Assembly: GCA_937996595.1 (NCBI GenBank)
Contig: CALKVC010000213.1
Span: 1-26,988, forward strand
Length of the DNA stretch: 26,988 bases
Direction: 5' to 3'
Source of the DNA: an uncultured Chitinophagaceae bacterium
GTDB lineage: Bacteria > Bacteroidota > Bacteroidia > Chitinophagales > Chitinophagaceae
Positions 6,881-17,253 of this stretch are shown here, in pieces. The notes below the pieces were generated by a model. The model ran no database searches. It worked only from the letters and a program-made list of their open reading frames with translations, and was not told the origin of the DNA. Positions within the stretch are counted from its first letter, which is position 1, and each line of letters begins with the position of its first letter. Both the position numbers and the translations under genes were made by a program.

Positions 6881-9800
6881 TTATTCACCCATAATTTGCA
6901 GGTTCATGCCAGCCTTAATAAGAACCTGCATATTCGGATAAACCCGCACGCTCCTCACAGATGTGTTAGCATTAAGCGTTGGTTTTACGCTTATATTACC
7001 GGGAATGATCACATCTGTATACTGATCGGGCACCAGTCCGCAATGCCAGTTACCAGCATTCATCCAATCTGTACTTACAGAACCGTTCCAGATTGCCATA
7101 AAACGTACGGTGTTTTCATTGCCATTTACTGCATCAACCACACACCGGTACCTGAACCCGGTATAGGAAGTGGGAAGATTGATCAACTGGAGCGTTTCCG
7201 TTTCTGCCCCGGCATAATTCGCCCCGTTTACAATGTTCGTATAACCCGTTCCGTTATCTTCCTGCCACTGGTATGTAGTGCCTTGCAGGTTTGCGGTAAT
7301 GCTGATGGTTGATCCCGGGCATGCATTGGTAGCCGGCGGTTTAATATCTGCCCTGCTTAACCAGCATTCGCTAAAACTGCTGATAATGAATTCCGCGTAA
7401 TAGCCGTTGTCGTACGGGATGATCTCTGTATTGGCAGGCAGTATGAACTGGAAATAACCGGCCAGGTCATCATCCAGTATTCCGTTCTCGTCATCTAAAC
7501 TGCCGCTGTATTTGGTAACACCAAGTTCATAGGGATCGGTCATATTACCACAGGCAGTACATCCGGAAGCATTCAGCAAGCTCGTGGCTTCAGTATCGGT
7601 AAAGTATACCCGCAGTTTTACATTCCGGTCTGGTACAATGGAAGGTCTTACCACAATATTCCTGTCGAGATAATATTCATTATTGCTGTACCTCGACGGG
7701 CCCGAATAAGGATACACATCAACGCTAGTAACACCCAGGTTCCTTCCCTGCGGGTTGATGGAAGCTACGATTTTACCCGCGCTGTAAAAATGTATCCAGT
7801 CTGTTCCGCTAACAGGTTGCAATATCCCTGTAACCGGCCCGCCGGTGTAAATGGCCGCCCTGTCAAATACATGTATATCATCAATACCAACACCTTCCAT
7901 ATTAACGCCGCCATCGCTGGAAAACACAAAGCGGAACCGCATATTTCCGGAAAACGGAGGTATCTCAATGCTGGCTACATGCCATTGTAATCTTGACAGG
8001 CGCCAGTTATCTGAACCTGCATTGTCGTACCAGTTGGTACCATTTCCTGCTGTACCAAGCTTCTTCCACACTTTCCCGTCTGTTGAATACTCAACCCAGG
8101 TATAATCATAATCCTGCTCTATCTCAAAAATATGACTGAACGACAAAACAGGCTGTACCAGCCCTGTCAAATCAAAACAGGGAGAATAGAGAAAGGATAA
8201 TTCATTATCATTATAGTTTCCCGAAAGTTTCGTAACCCAGGCATTACTTCCATTGGCTGCTTTACTGATTATGTTGTTTGTAGGCGTACCCCATTCCCAG
8301 CTGTTATTTGTTCCTTTCGCATACCAGTTACCGTTACCTGATTCAAATCCTTCCAGGTATGGATAGGTGCTTATAACAGGGCTTGAATGTATAGTATAAT
8401 TTAGTATACTGTCGTTACTCCGGTAGTTGTCGCCCGGGGCTGTAAGCCAGTAATCGATTGCATAATCAGTATAAGCGGCCAGGTTTGCGGTGGTACTGAA
8501 AGTGAAATCCAGCACCTGGTTTGCCTGCAGTACAGGGATGTTTTCTGTTACCAAAGCACCGCCGTTTATCCGGTAATTGACAACAATATTATTCACAGCT
8601 ATATTGTTGTAATTTTTAATGCGCAGGGTAACGGGATGGCTGGCGGTTAATCCGCATCCATCTTTTTCCGGTGACAGGATATCAGCAACAGACACATCGC
8701 CAATGGCTTCAGAAATAATTACATCATCAATTGTATAGCCATCATCCTGGTCAAGTATGGGATCTGGTGCATTGGCAGATGTATTTCCCTGTTGGGCAAT
8801 TTTTACCTGGAAACTGGCGCCAACCGTTTGCGGTACGGCTGCCGTATCCATAATGTCGTTTACATTTATAAGCCCGAGTTTCCACTGGCCAAGTTCGGCC
8901 TGGTTTGCCAGCAGGTCATAAGCAAGTATCCAGGGCTGATTATCTGAGCCCCTGATCCAAACCTTATTGTCTGGATTTGGTGCCTGGCCGTGGTTCCGGT
9001 AATTGAAATCAATACGCAGTTGTTTGCCCAAACTGTAATTGCTAAGGTTCCAGGTCATCAGCAGGCTGTCGGTACCCAACACCCCATAAGATGACTGGTC
9101 AAGGGTGATAGCCCTGTTTCCGTTCAGGGCAAAACCCGTATTCACAAATGTACGGGCCCTTCCCCTGGATGATGCCGTTTTAAAATCGGTTCTGTCACTA
9201 CCATCCAGGCCAATGGTATTGGAAGTGTATTCCCTGTCGGAAGTAGTTTCAAATCCTTCGGAAACGGGTAATACCAATACCGGGTTTGCCAGGTGTTTGA
9301 TGGTCAACTGTACCGTGTCATCGAGCGGATAAATATCTCCTGCCTTTTTAACCCATGATTTTACATTGTAAATGCCCGGTAAAGCAAAGGCGGCTGTTGA
9401 TGCAAATGTGTGTATGTAAGTACCCAGTGCCGCAATATTCACATTCGCATTTTCCGTTATTACCGGGCCTCCGTTTACCTGGTAACTAAGGTCATAACTT
9501 CCTGACGACAGGCTGTTATCCAGGTTCTTCACTTTCAGTTTTACTGTTTCAGAAGCAGTCAATGACATGGAAGTAAACTGCCTTCCCGTTACCGGTGCAT
9601 CAATTGAAACCGCTTTAAAATTGTTATTGAAAGCCGGTAGGCTGCAAGTACCGCCAGATGGCACAATCTTAACGCCAAGGCTCCTCCTTCCTGCAATGGT
9701 GGCATTTCTTGCACGCACTGCAAACAGGTAAGTCTTACTAATTTGTAAACCGGAAACCAGGAAACTGTTTCCTGCGGTATTGCCAATCAGCTTCATGCTA

Positions 9801-12088
9801 TCTGCATCCTGTTGAAAAATATCATAAGTTGTTGCCGAAGATACTGCCGCCCAGTCAAGTTGCACATAGCCCTCACATGGAACCGTTGCAGTTACAAACG
9901 GCTGTCCCATTACCGTAAACGTTGACTCACTAACACCCGTAAACGCAGAAGCGTTCCGGCTTACCCTAACTTTATACAAATCTGAAACTGTTGCAGGAAC
10001 CGTAAAGCTAAAAGAACGGGCAGACGAAGCCACATTACTGCTGCCGGCACCTGCTGCATTCCATGTACTTCCGTTATTGTCTGTATATTCAATATTGAAA
10101 GTATTATTCTCATCACCATAGGCAGTCCATCGAATCGTTTCTGTTTCACCGGGTACAAGTGTTTCTCCGCCTGACGGATAATCGACATGAACCCCGTTCA
10201 TATCTACCTGGTATGTAATGAAATAGGGTTGCGGGCCCTGTGGAATGGCAAATCCGTTTACAGTAATATTATATGTCCCGGCCACCGGGTTGCTGATGAC
10301 CACCTGTTCAATGTTGTTAACATGGTCGGCTGCTTCAACAGCTATATTACCAACATTAACCGGGTCAAGTACCAGTGGCAGGTGAACGGCTAAAGATGGT
10401 TCAGTAACGGTAAGGTCTATATCATTCACTAATGTTGAAGCTGCATTGGCAGTAGCCGGATGGTCGGCCCAAACAAGCATCACTTTCAGCCTGCGGGCGC
10501 CTGCAGGAACTGTAATATTAACATTGGTAGTCTGCGACGTTACCAGGTTCCCGGAAAAATACCGGTTCGCTTCCATAGCATCGGCTGCCTTGCCGGCGTT
10601 CAGCATTCCGAAACCGTAGGTATAATCAGGGCCGGGGTTTCCCAGGTCTTCAGCCGTATTACACATCAATGCTTTTAACAGGGCGGCTTTTGCATTGGCG
10701 CCTGCGTGCAGTTTGCGGTAATTTTCCTGGAGCAATGCGGTTACACCGGTAATAACCGGGGCAGCCATACTGGTGCCATAATTTAACTGGTAGGTATCAA
10801 AAGGATAGGTAGAACGGGTTGCATATCCGTTGGTTACAATTTCCGGTTTAATCCGCCCATCCTGCATCGGGCCACGGCTGCTGAAAGATGCTATAGCATA
10901 ATTCGCCTGGTCCATAGCACCAACCGTAATCACATTCTTAGCGCTTTGCCAGCCCGATTTCACCGTTCCGTAAGATGTCGGGTACCCGGCACAGGTAGAA
11001 GTACCGTCATTACCGGCAGCTATTACATGCAACACTTCATCATGGTCTTTCATCTGTGCATCTATAAAATGGCTGAGCACATCATACACCCTGTTTCCCG
11101 AACAGCCGATGGCGGTGGAATAGTAGGAGTTATTGGTTGCCACCAGGTTGTAATCGGTGATGTATTCCGGTGTGAACAAAATCACATCGCTGAACCACTG
11201 GCTAACAATATGCGCCCGAGGGGCCATTCCCTGGTTCTTTGGATTAAGAAAACCGGCGCCGGCCACTGTGCCAGAAGTATGTGTTCCGTGATAATCCCAG
11301 GGATAAGGAACACGGGCGATATTCTTCCCGGTGAAATCAATATGTGTGGAAATATCTGCATTATCGCCAACGCCAACCACCACATCCCTTCCGCTGAGGT
11401 TTCTGCCTGCGGGCGATTGCAGGCTGCTTATGTTATGTATGGCAATATCATTATAGTTCATCACTTTATCACTGATCATTTGCTGTTGTACAAAACTTAC
11501 AAAAGGCAGTGCAGCTATGGCATTCAACCTGCTGATATCCGGCTGTACCAATATCGTATGCTTAAAATTAAATTTTGATGGAATGATCGCCAGGCCCATA
11601 GATTGCAACAGAGCTTCTGCGTCGCTTTTATTTACTGATGGTGATATGCTGATGGCGAACCAACTGTTCTCTTTTTTGTCTTTTCCTGGTACATAGCTGA
11701 AAAGTGACGGATGCAGTTTATAACCGGCGGGCAGCGGGTTAACAGACACGATTCCATACTTTGAAGCGGATAAAAAATCAAAACCTTTATTTATAGAAGA
11801 AAAATAACTCTTACCTGGTATATATTCACCTAACTGAATCCCGGCATCTGATAATTCCTTAATTTTTTGAGCTGTGGGCAGAGATGAAAAACTGATCAGC
11901 ACATAATACCTGTTGCCGAATACCGACGAAGCCAGGTCATCTGTTTTGAAAGTATTCCTGCTGATATTATTACCCGTAATGAAATGACCGTTTGCTAAAC
12001 GGATCAATCCCGAACTGTCCTGGGCGTGAACAAATGTTCCGAGGCATAGGGCCAGCATGATTAAAATACTGTGTCCGGATTTTATCAT
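6881..12088 (-). CDS. Secreted multidomain S8 subtilisin-like serine protease
   Basis: A 1735-residue protein with an N-terminal signal peptide (about residues 1-22, ending in FVHA) and a propeptide-like region to about 205. The S8 catalytic domain follows: Asp242 in GVGDNAD, His267 in HGTHTSGTVAG, oxyanion Asn360 in AAGNDG and Ser440 in GTSMAAP. After it come a beta-sandwich P-domain-like part (about 510-630), a fibronectin III-like part, repeated adhesin-like modules, a MAM/concanavalin-like region (starting near YPYLEGFESGNGNW) and an Ig-like region (CPGSTISITANL onward). The last about 70 residues contain the WNGSVSTDWMNAGNW motif seen in Bacteroidota surface proteins. I see no typical type IX C-terminal sorting domain. 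ATG start at 12088; monocistronic, divergent from mfd. Probably exported or surface-exposed; its substrate is unknown. Confidence 0.9.
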   Translation of the reverse strand: MIKSGHSILIMLALCLGTFVHAQDSSGLIRLANGHFITGNNISRNTFKTDDLASSVFGNRYYVLISFSSLPTAQKIKELSDAGIQLGEYIPGKSYFSSINKGFDFLSASKYGIVSVNPLPAGYKLHPSLFSYVPGKDKKENSWFAISISPSVNKSDAEALLQSMGLAIIPSKFNFKHTILVQPDISRLNAIAALPFVSFVQQQMISDKVMNYNDIAIHNISSLQSPAGRNLSGRDVVVGVGDNADISTHIDFTGKNIARVPYPWDYHGTHTSGTVAGAGFLNPKNQGMAPRAHIVSQWFSDVILFTPEYITDYNLVATNNSYYSTAIGCSGNRVYDVLSHFIDAQMKDHDEVLHVIAAGNDGTSTCAGYPTSYGTVKSGWQSAKNVITVGAMDQANYAIASFSSRGPMQDGRIKPEIVTNGYATRSTYPFDTYQLNYGTSMAAPVITGVTALLQENYRKLHAGANAKAALLKALMCNTAEDLGNPGPDYTYGFGMLNAGKAADAMEANRYFSGNLVTSQTTNVNITVPAGARRLKVMLVWADHPATANAASTLVNDIDLTVTEPSLAVHLPLVLDPVNVGNIAVEAADHVNNIEQVVISNPVAGTYNITVNGFAIPQGPQPYFITYQVDMNGVHVDYPSGGETLVPGETETIRWTAYGDENNTFNIEYTDNNGSTWNAAGAGSSNVASSARSFSFTVPATVSDLYKVRVSRNASAFTGVSESTFTVMGQPFVTATVPCEGYVQLDWAAVSSATTYDIFQQDADSMKLIGNTAGNSFLVSGLQISKTYLFAVRARNATIAGRRSLGVKIVPSGGTCSLPAFNNNFKAVSIDAPVTGRQFTSMSLTASETVKLKVKNLDNSLSSGSYDLSYQVNGGPVITENANVNIAALGTYIHTFASTAAFALPGIYNVKSWVKKAGDIYPLDDTVQLTIKHLANPVLVLPVSEGFETTSDREYTSNTIGLDGSDRTDFKTASSRGRARTFVNTGFALNGNRAITLDQSSYGVLGTDSLLMTWNLSNYSLGKQLRIDFNYRNHGQAPNPDNKVWIRGSDNQPWILAYDLLANQAELGQWKLGLINVNDIMDTAAVPQTVGASFQVKIAQQGNTSANAPDPILDQDDGYTIDDVIISEAIGDVSVADILSPEKDGCGLTASHPVTLRIKNYNNIAVNNIVVNYRINGGALVTENIPVLQANQVLDFTFSTTANLAAYTDYAIDYWLTAPGDNYRSNDSILNYTIHSSPVISTYPYLEGFESGNGNWYAKGTNNSWEWGTPTNNIISKAANGSNAWVTKLSGNYNDNELSFLYSPCFDLTGLVQPVLSFSHIFEIEQDYDYTWVEYSTDGKVWKKLGTAGNGTNWYDNAGSDNWRLSRLQWHVASIEIPPFSGNMRFRFVFSSDGGVNMEGVGIDDIHVFDRAAIYTGGPVTGILQPVSGTDWIHFYSAGKIVASINPQGRNLGVTSVDVYPYSGPSRYSNNEYYLDRNIVVRPSIVPDRNVKLRVYFTDTEATSLLNASGCTACGNMTDPYELGVTKYSGSLDDENGILDDDLAGYFQFILPANTEIIPYDNGYYAEFIISSFSECWLSRADIKPPATNACPGSTISITANLQGTTYQWQEDNGTGYTNIVNGANYAGAETETLQLINLPTSYTGFRYRCVVDAVNGNENTVRFMAIWNGSVSTDWMNAGNWHCGLVPDQYTDVIIPGNISVKPTLNANTSVRSVRVYPNMQVLIKAGMNLQIMGE

Positions 12089-12208
12089 ACAATCATTGAT
12101 GGTTAATTACAGGATTGTTAATTTATGTAAAAATAAAAACATTTTACAGGGATTATACACTTTGTTTACCTTTTGTTGAAGCCGGGCCGGGATTAGGCAC
12201 CTGATTCT

Positions 12209-12216
12209 TATCTTTG
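12209..12216 (+). promoter_or_regulatory. -7 element of mfd
   Basis: TATCTTTG matches the Bacteroidota TAnnTTTG consensus exactly and ends 7 bp before the mfd ATG, which would give a very short or leaderless transcript. No convincing -33 TTG at the usual distance was found. Confidence 0.5.
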
Positions 12217-12223
12217 CACCCGG

Positions 12224-15200
12224 ATGAACCTGGAAGTGCTGCTGAATTTGTACAGAAACGACCCCCGCTGTTTTCTGGTAGCGGACAGGATTCTTATGCA
12301 GCAGCCCCAGCACCTCCATGTAAGCGGCTTATATGGAAGCGCCTCCCAATTCCTGCTGGCTGCCATTCACAGCATGCCTTCAACAGCCGGCATCAACCAC
12401 CTGGTGCTGTTAAGGGATGCCGAAGAAGCTGCTTATTTTCATAATACTTTGGAGAATATCAGCCATGCACTGGACATATTCTATTTTCCCTCGTCATTTA
12501 AAAACAAGAAGAATTACCAGCTACTGAACAGCAGCCATGTAATGTTGCGTACCGAAGCACTTACCAAAATTGCATCTGCAACCGCAGGCGGAAACCGCGA
12601 GGTTGCAAAAAAGATCGTAATCACTTACCCGGAGGCATTGTTTGAAAAAGTGGTTTTTTCAAAAAAATTAACCGACAATATCATCAGTATCAAACAGGCA
12701 GAAGTACTGGATGTAAACGGGATACTTGAAAAATTTGTCAACTACGGGTTTACCAGAACCGATTTTGTATATGAACCGGGTCAGTTTGCCGTTCGTGGCG
12801 GAATTCTGGACATCTATTCTTTCGGTAATGAAAAGCCATACCGGATAGAATTGTTCGGGAACGAGGTTGACAGCATCAGGATCTTTGACCCCGAAAACCA
12901 GTTGAGTGAACGAAAACTGCTCCAGGTAAACATCATTCCCAATGTGGAAACACAATTTGAAAGTGGTGATAAAGTTTCGCTGTTAGAGTTCATGCCAGCA
13001 AACACAGTAATCTGGATGCAGGACTGGGACTTCATCCGGGAGAAAATGGAACAGCAGGAAGAAGACCTTGCCATATTCCTGCATTCAAAAGATATAAATA
13101 CAAGCCATCAGCAAACAAGTGAGGATGACAATGAAGTAAACCGGAAAACAGATGTTGGCATCCATGATTTTATCAATGCGACTGACATTGAGAAACAAAT
13201 ATCCGCGAGGCATATTATTGAAATGGGAAATAAAGCGGTTTTCCCGGATATTCAATCCCCAATATTCAATATACAATTCTCTACAAAGGAACAACCGGCT
13301 TTCAACAGGCAATTCAACCTGCTGATCAATAATCTTCAGGACTATGAAAAGAAGCAATACAATATTTTCCTTTTTGCAGAAAACCCCAGGCAACTGGAAA
13401 GGCTGTACAGCATTTTCAACGACCTGAAAGCGGATATACCGTTTACCCCTATTCCAATAGACATTCATGAAGGTTTTATTGATGATGACCTGAAAATAAT
13501 CTGTTATACCGACCACCAGGTTTTTCAGCGTTATCACAAATACAAGGTTAAACAGGCTTTCAGCAAGAACAAAGCGCTTACATTAAAAACACTCCGTGAA
13601 CTTCAACCCGGTGATTATGTATCGCATATTGACCATGGCGTTGGCGTATATAGCGGGCTGCAAAAGATTGAAGCCAATGGCAAAATGCAGGAGGCTGTGC
13701 GGATACAATATAAGGACGGTGATTTGCTGTATGTGAATATCTCTTCGCTGCATAAGATAAGCAAATACAGCGGCAAAGAAGGCAGCATCCCCAAGATGAA
13801 TAAACTGGGCAGTGATGTATGGAACAAACTGAAAGAAAAAACCAAGAAACAGGTAAAGGATATTGCCAGCGACCTGATCAGGCTTTATGCACGGCGGAAG
13901 AGCCAGCGGGGTTTTGCCCACAGCCCCGACAATTACATGCAAACCGAACTGGAAGCCAGTTTCATTTATGAAGACACACCAGACCAGGCCAAGGCAACGG
14001 AAGATGTTAAGCGTGATATGGAGAAAGATTCACCGATGGACCGGCTGGTATGCGGCGACGTTGGTTTTGGCAAAACGGAAGTGGCCATCAGGGCAGCATT
14101 CAAATCCTGTGCCGACGGAAAACAGGCTGCCATACTGGTTCCAACCACCATCCTGGCTTACCAGCATTACAAAACATTTGGCGACAGGCTGAAGGATTTT
14201 CCGGTTACGGTAGATTTTATAAATCGTTTTAAATCTGCCAAAGAAAAAAAGGAAACGCTGAAAAAACTGGAAGAAGGAAAGATAGACATCATCATCGGTA
14301 CGCATGCCCTGCTGGGGAAAGATGTGAAATTCAAAGACCTCGGAATCATGATCATTGACGAGGAACAAAAGTTCGGGGTTTCGGCCAAGGAAAAATTAAA
14401 GCAGTTACGCGCCACCGTTGACTCTCTTACCCTAACGGCTACGCCTATACCGCGTACGTTGCAGTTCAGCCTGATGGGCGCCAGGGACCTGAGCATCATC
14501 AATACGGCACCGCCAAACAGGCAACCGATACAAACAGAAGTGATGCAGTTTAACGAGGATGCCATCCGTGATATCATTTATTATGAAACAGAAAGGGGCG
14601 GACAGGTATTTTTCATACATAACAGGGTGAAGGGCCTGGCGGAAATGAAATCTTTCATCCAGGGGCTTTGCCCGGATATAAGCATTGCTTATGCCCATGG
14701 CCAAATGGAAGGTGATGAACTGGAGGATACCATCCTTGATTTCATGGACAAAAAATATGATGTGCTTGTATGTACGAATATTGTGGAAAGCGGTGTTGAC
14801 ATACCGAATGTGAATACCATCATTGTAAACAATGCACACCAGTTCGGGCTAAGCGACCTTCACCAGTTACGCGGCAGGGTTGGCCGAAGCAATAAGAAGG
14901 CTTTCTGTTACCTCATTGCTCCACCGATGAGCACCATGCCTGCAGACAGCCGCAAGCGTTTAACAACACTTGAACAATACAGCGACCTGGGCAGTGGGTT
15001 CCAGATTGCCATGCGTGACCTGGATATCAGGGGAGCCGGCAATTTGCTGGGCGGTGAACAAAGCGGTTTTATTGCAGAAATCGGTTTTGAAATGTATCAG
15101 AAAATACTGGACGAAGCCATCCGCGAACTGAAACGGAAAGAATTCAGGGACCTGTATAAGGAAGAGATAAGCAAACAGGATGATTACGTGAGTGATTGCA

Positions 15201-15655
15201 GCATAGATACCGACCTGGAAATACTGATACCGGATGATTATGTGGAAAGTATAACGGAGAGGCTTAGCCTGTATTCCCGGCTCGACAACTGCGAATCTGA
15301 AAAAGACCTGCTTGATTTTCATGCTGAAATGCATGACCGTTTTGGACCGGTACCCTCGCAGGTAGAAGACCTGTTTACAACCGTCCGTTGCCGCAAACTA
15401 TCTGTTGACCTCGGGTTTGAAAAACTATTTTTGAAGAACAATATACTCAAATGTTTCTTTGTGAGCAATCCCGAATCACCCTATTTTCAAAGTGACACAT
15501 TCAATGGCATCCTCAAATTCCTGCAAACAGGCACCAACAGGGGAAAATTGAAACAGGTTGGCAAGAACGGGATACTCATTGTGGAAGATGTAACGTCTAT
15601 GAATGATTTATTCGGATTTTTAACTAAAATGCATACAAGTATTCTCCATCAGTAA
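12224..15655 (+). CDS. mfd: Transcription-repair coupling factor
   Basis: ATP-driven translocase that removes stalled RNA polymerase from DNA lesions and recruits UvrA. The 1143 residues follow the Mfd layout: an N-terminal UvrB-like part; a CarD/RNA polymerase-interacting domain at about 455-550 (QPGDYVSHIDHGVGVYSG); a superfamily 2 helicase core with Walker A GFGKTE near 610-620, DEEQ near 711 and QLRGRVGR near 881-888; and the C-terminal TRCF domain. The length is normal. ATG start at 12224. It stands alone, divergent from the protease gene, and is followed by a weak terminator. Confidence 0.97.
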   Translation: MNLEVLLNLYRNDPRCFLVADRILMQQPQHLHVSGLYGSASQFLLAAIHSMPSTAGINHLVLLRDAEEAAYFHNTLENISHALDIFYFPSSFKNKKNYQLLNSSHVMLRTEALTKIASATAGGNREVAKKIVITYPEALFEKVVFSKKLTDNIISIKQAEVLDVNGILEKFVNYGFTRTDFVYEPGQFAVRGGILDIYSFGNEKPYRIELFGNEVDSIRIFDPENQLSERKLLQVNIIPNVETQFESGDKVSLLEFMPANTVIWMQDWDFIREKMEQQEEDLAIFLHSKDINTSHQQTSEDDNEVNRKTDVGIHDFINATDIEKQISARHIIEMGNKAVFPDIQSPIFNIQFSTKEQPAFNRQFNLLINNLQDYEKKQYNIFLFAENPRQLERLYSIFNDLKADIPFTPIPIDIHEGFIDDDLKIICYTDHQVFQRYHKYKVKQAFSKNKALTLKTLRELQPGDYVSHIDHGVGVYSGLQKIEANGKMQEAVRIQYKDGDLLYVNISSLHKISKYSGKEGSIPKMNKLGSDVWNKLKEKTKKQVKDIASDLIRLYARRKSQRGFAHSPDNYMQTELEASFIYEDTPDQAKATEDVKRDMEKDSPMDRLVCGDVGFGKTEVAIRAAFKSCADGKQAAILVPTTILAYQHYKTFGDRLKDFPVTVDFINRFKSAKEKKETLKKLEEGKIDIIIGTHALLGKDVKFKDLGIMIIDEEQKFGVSAKEKLKQLRATVDSLTLTATPIPRTLQFSLMGARDLSIINTAPPNRQPIQTEVMQFNEDAIRDIIYYETERGGQVFFIHNRVKGLAEMKSFIQGLCPDISIAYAHGQMEGDELEDTILDFMDKKYDVLVCTNIVESGVDIPNVNTIIVNNAHQFGLSDLHQLRGRVGRSNKKAFCYLIAPPMSTMPADSRKRLTTLEQYSDLGSGFQIAMRDLDIRGAGNLLGGEQSGFIAEIGFEMYQKILDEAIRELKRKEFRDLYKEEISKQDDYVSDCSIDTDLEILIPDDYVESITERLSLYSRLDNCESEKDLLDFHAEMHDRFGPVPSQVEDLFTTVRCRKLSVDLGFEKLFLKNNILKCFFVSNPESPYFQSDTFNGILKFLQTGTNRGKLKQVGKNGILIVEDVTSMNDLFGFLTKMHTSILHQ

Positions 15656-15657
15656 TG

Positions 15658-15677
15658 ATGCCTCCCGGCATATTTTT
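15658..15677 (+). terminator. Weak intrinsic terminator after mfd
   Basis: A 5-bp stem ATGCC/GGCAT (15658-15662, 15667-15671) with loop TCCC is followed by a T5 run. It begins 3 bp after the mfd stop. The stem is short, so efficiency is uncertain. Confidence 0.45.
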
Positions 15678-15826
15678 CGCATTATCTTTTTTGGGCTGTA
15701 CCCGTTAGCTTACCGGTTATCATAATGGATAAAAAATTTATTATGGTTTGTAATTCATTGCCTGCATATGCTACTAATATCCTGTTAACCGCCCGGGCAA
15801 TTATTCATGTTTAATCTTTTAGAAAA

Positions 15827-16771
15827 ATGAATCATTATCATTCAACAAATAATGTAACAATCAGGGGAATCATTGTTTTTTATAAATTACTGGTATTTAC
15901 CACCATGCTTTGTATGCTGTTTTTTCAATCTGCCACAGGACAGCAAAAAGCCGGCAGGCCCGGAAATTTTTATGCAATAACCGGTAACGGGATTACCGAT
16001 ACTTCCTGGCTGTTTGGAACGTACCACCTGGTAAAAAGCAGTTACCTTGATGAAGTACCTGCCGTTAAAGAGGCATTTAAAAAATCAACATCAGTTGTGG
16101 TGGAACTGCTGATAGATTCTGCCAAATTACCCGTTGCTTATGCCAAGGGTTTGCTGCAGGATAAAACCCTTTCAGACCTCCTGGATAAGCCATTCATTGA
16201 CAGTTTGGAAAAAGAAGTGCAACAAACTTTGGGTGTTGGTATGTTGCAGATAAATAATTTAAAACCAATCAACCTCGCGCTAACATTATCCATGGTTTAC
16301 CTGGTTACAGACAGCAGCTCTCCCATTCACAAATATACCGGCAAACCAATAGATGGTTATTTTGCTGAAACCGGTAAGCAGGCTGGTAAACAGGTGCATG
16401 CGCTTGAAACAATTGAAGAGCAGTTGGATTTACTGTTCAACCAATCATCTGATGAAGAACAGGTTAAACAGTTGAAATCATTTGTGCGCAATAAAACTGA
16501 GATGATAAACCAGGGAAATGAACTTATTAAAAACTGGTTCAGCCATGACCTGAACGGGATGTATTCCATTTCTGAAAAAAGCCTGCAAACATTTGGCAGT
16601 GAGGATGAACTTTTAAAAAAACGGAATGAAAAGTGGATGAAAATCCTGCCTGCCCTGCTGAAAAAAGAATCGCAGTTTATTGCAGTAGGCGCATTGCACC
16701 TGGCATCAACAGACGGACTGGTTAAAATGTTAGAGCAATCTGGATTTACAGTAACTCCAATAAAATTATAA
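15827..16771 (+). CDS. TraB/GumN family protein (TIKI-like putative metalloprotease)
   Basis: The 314-residue protein has an N-terminal hydrophobic segment (about 18-38) that is probably a signal peptide, so the rest should be periplasmic or envelope-bound. It carries the two GxxH motifs of the TraB/GumN/TIKI fold: GTYH at 64-67 near the start and GALH at 288-291 near the end, plus a glutamate (E93) in VVVELL; in eukaryotic TIKI proteins equivalent residues support metal-dependent proteolysis. The bacterial role is generally unknown. The stop TAA (16769-16771) is followed in the same reading frame by TCA and then the TTG start of the sigma factor, so the two genes are tightly linked. Confidence 0.85.
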   Translation: MNHYHSTNNVTIRGIIVFYKLLVFTTMLCMLFFQSATGQQKAGRPGNFYAITGNGITDTSWLFGTYHLVKSSYLDEVPAVKEAFKKSTSVVVELLIDSAKLPVAYAKGLLQDKTLSDLLDKPFIDSLEKEVQQTLGVGMLQINNLKPINLALTLSMVYLVTDSSSPIHKYTGKPIDGYFAETGKQAGKQVHALETIEEQLDLLFNQSSDEEQVKQLKSFVRNKTEMINQGNELIKNWFSHDLNGMYSISEKSLQTFGSEDELLKKRNEKWMKILPALLKKESQFIAVGALHLASTDGLVKMLEQSGFTVTPIKL

Positions 16772-16774
16772 TCA

Positions 16775-17251
16775 TTGAGCGAGTCACAATTTTTAGAACA
16801 GGTACGGCTTAACCAGGGTATCATTTATAAACTGGTTGGCTTGTATGCAAACGATGAAGAGGAAAAAAAAGACCTGTACCAGGAAGTATTATTACAGGTA
16901 TGGAAAGCCTGGCCGGCTTTCCGGAACGATTCAAAATTCAGCACCTGGTTATACCGTATCTGTTTAAACACCATTTTTACCCAACAGCGAAAGAAACACC
17001 GGGTTGATTATAAGGATTCCCTGGAAGCCTTATCTCCTTCTGTAGAAAACAGGAGTGTTGAACTGGAAGACGCAAAACGGCTTCGCCAGGCCATCAGGCA
17101 GCTTTCAGAATCAGACAGGGCAATCATTTCGATGCATCTTGATGGGTATGAGCATGCTGAAATAGCAGATATCCTGGGTATTTCTGGTAATCATGTAGCG
17201 GTTAAGCTGCATCGAATCAAACAACAATTAGCAAACCTGTTAAAGCAATAA
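16775..17251 (+). CDS. ECF-type RNA polymerase sigma factor
   Basis: Sigma-70 family member with only regions 2 and 4, 158 residues. Region 2 shows DLYQEVLLQVWKAWPAFR and FSTWLYRICLNT; region 4 shows the helix-turn-helix around HAEIADILGISGNHVAVKLHR. The start is a TTG at 16775 (MSESQFLEQVRLNQGIIYKL), a common start for this subfamily in Bacteroidota; the TAA two codons upstream excludes an earlier one. It directly follows the TraB/GumN gene and is followed after 2 bp by a membrane protein that may control it. The regulon cannot be read from the sequence. Confidence 0.92.
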   Translation: MSESQFLEQVRLNQGIIYKLVGLYANDEEEKKDLYQEVLLQVWKAWPAFRNDSKFSTWLYRICLNTIFTQQRKKHRVDYKDSLEALSPSVENRSVELEDAKRLRQAIRQLSESDRAIISMHLDGYEHAEIADILGISGNHVAVKLHRIKQQLANLLKQ

Positions 17252-17253
17252 AG

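Noticed and set aside
10946..11578. Long open frame (210 codons) on the plus strand
   Set aside because: It lies antisense within the subtilase gene, over its catalytic region, has no recognisable motifs and is rich in isoleucine, cysteine and histidine as expected for a shadow frame.
13085..13537. Open frame of 150 codons on the minus strand
   Set aside because: Antisense to mfd and without any sign of coding function.
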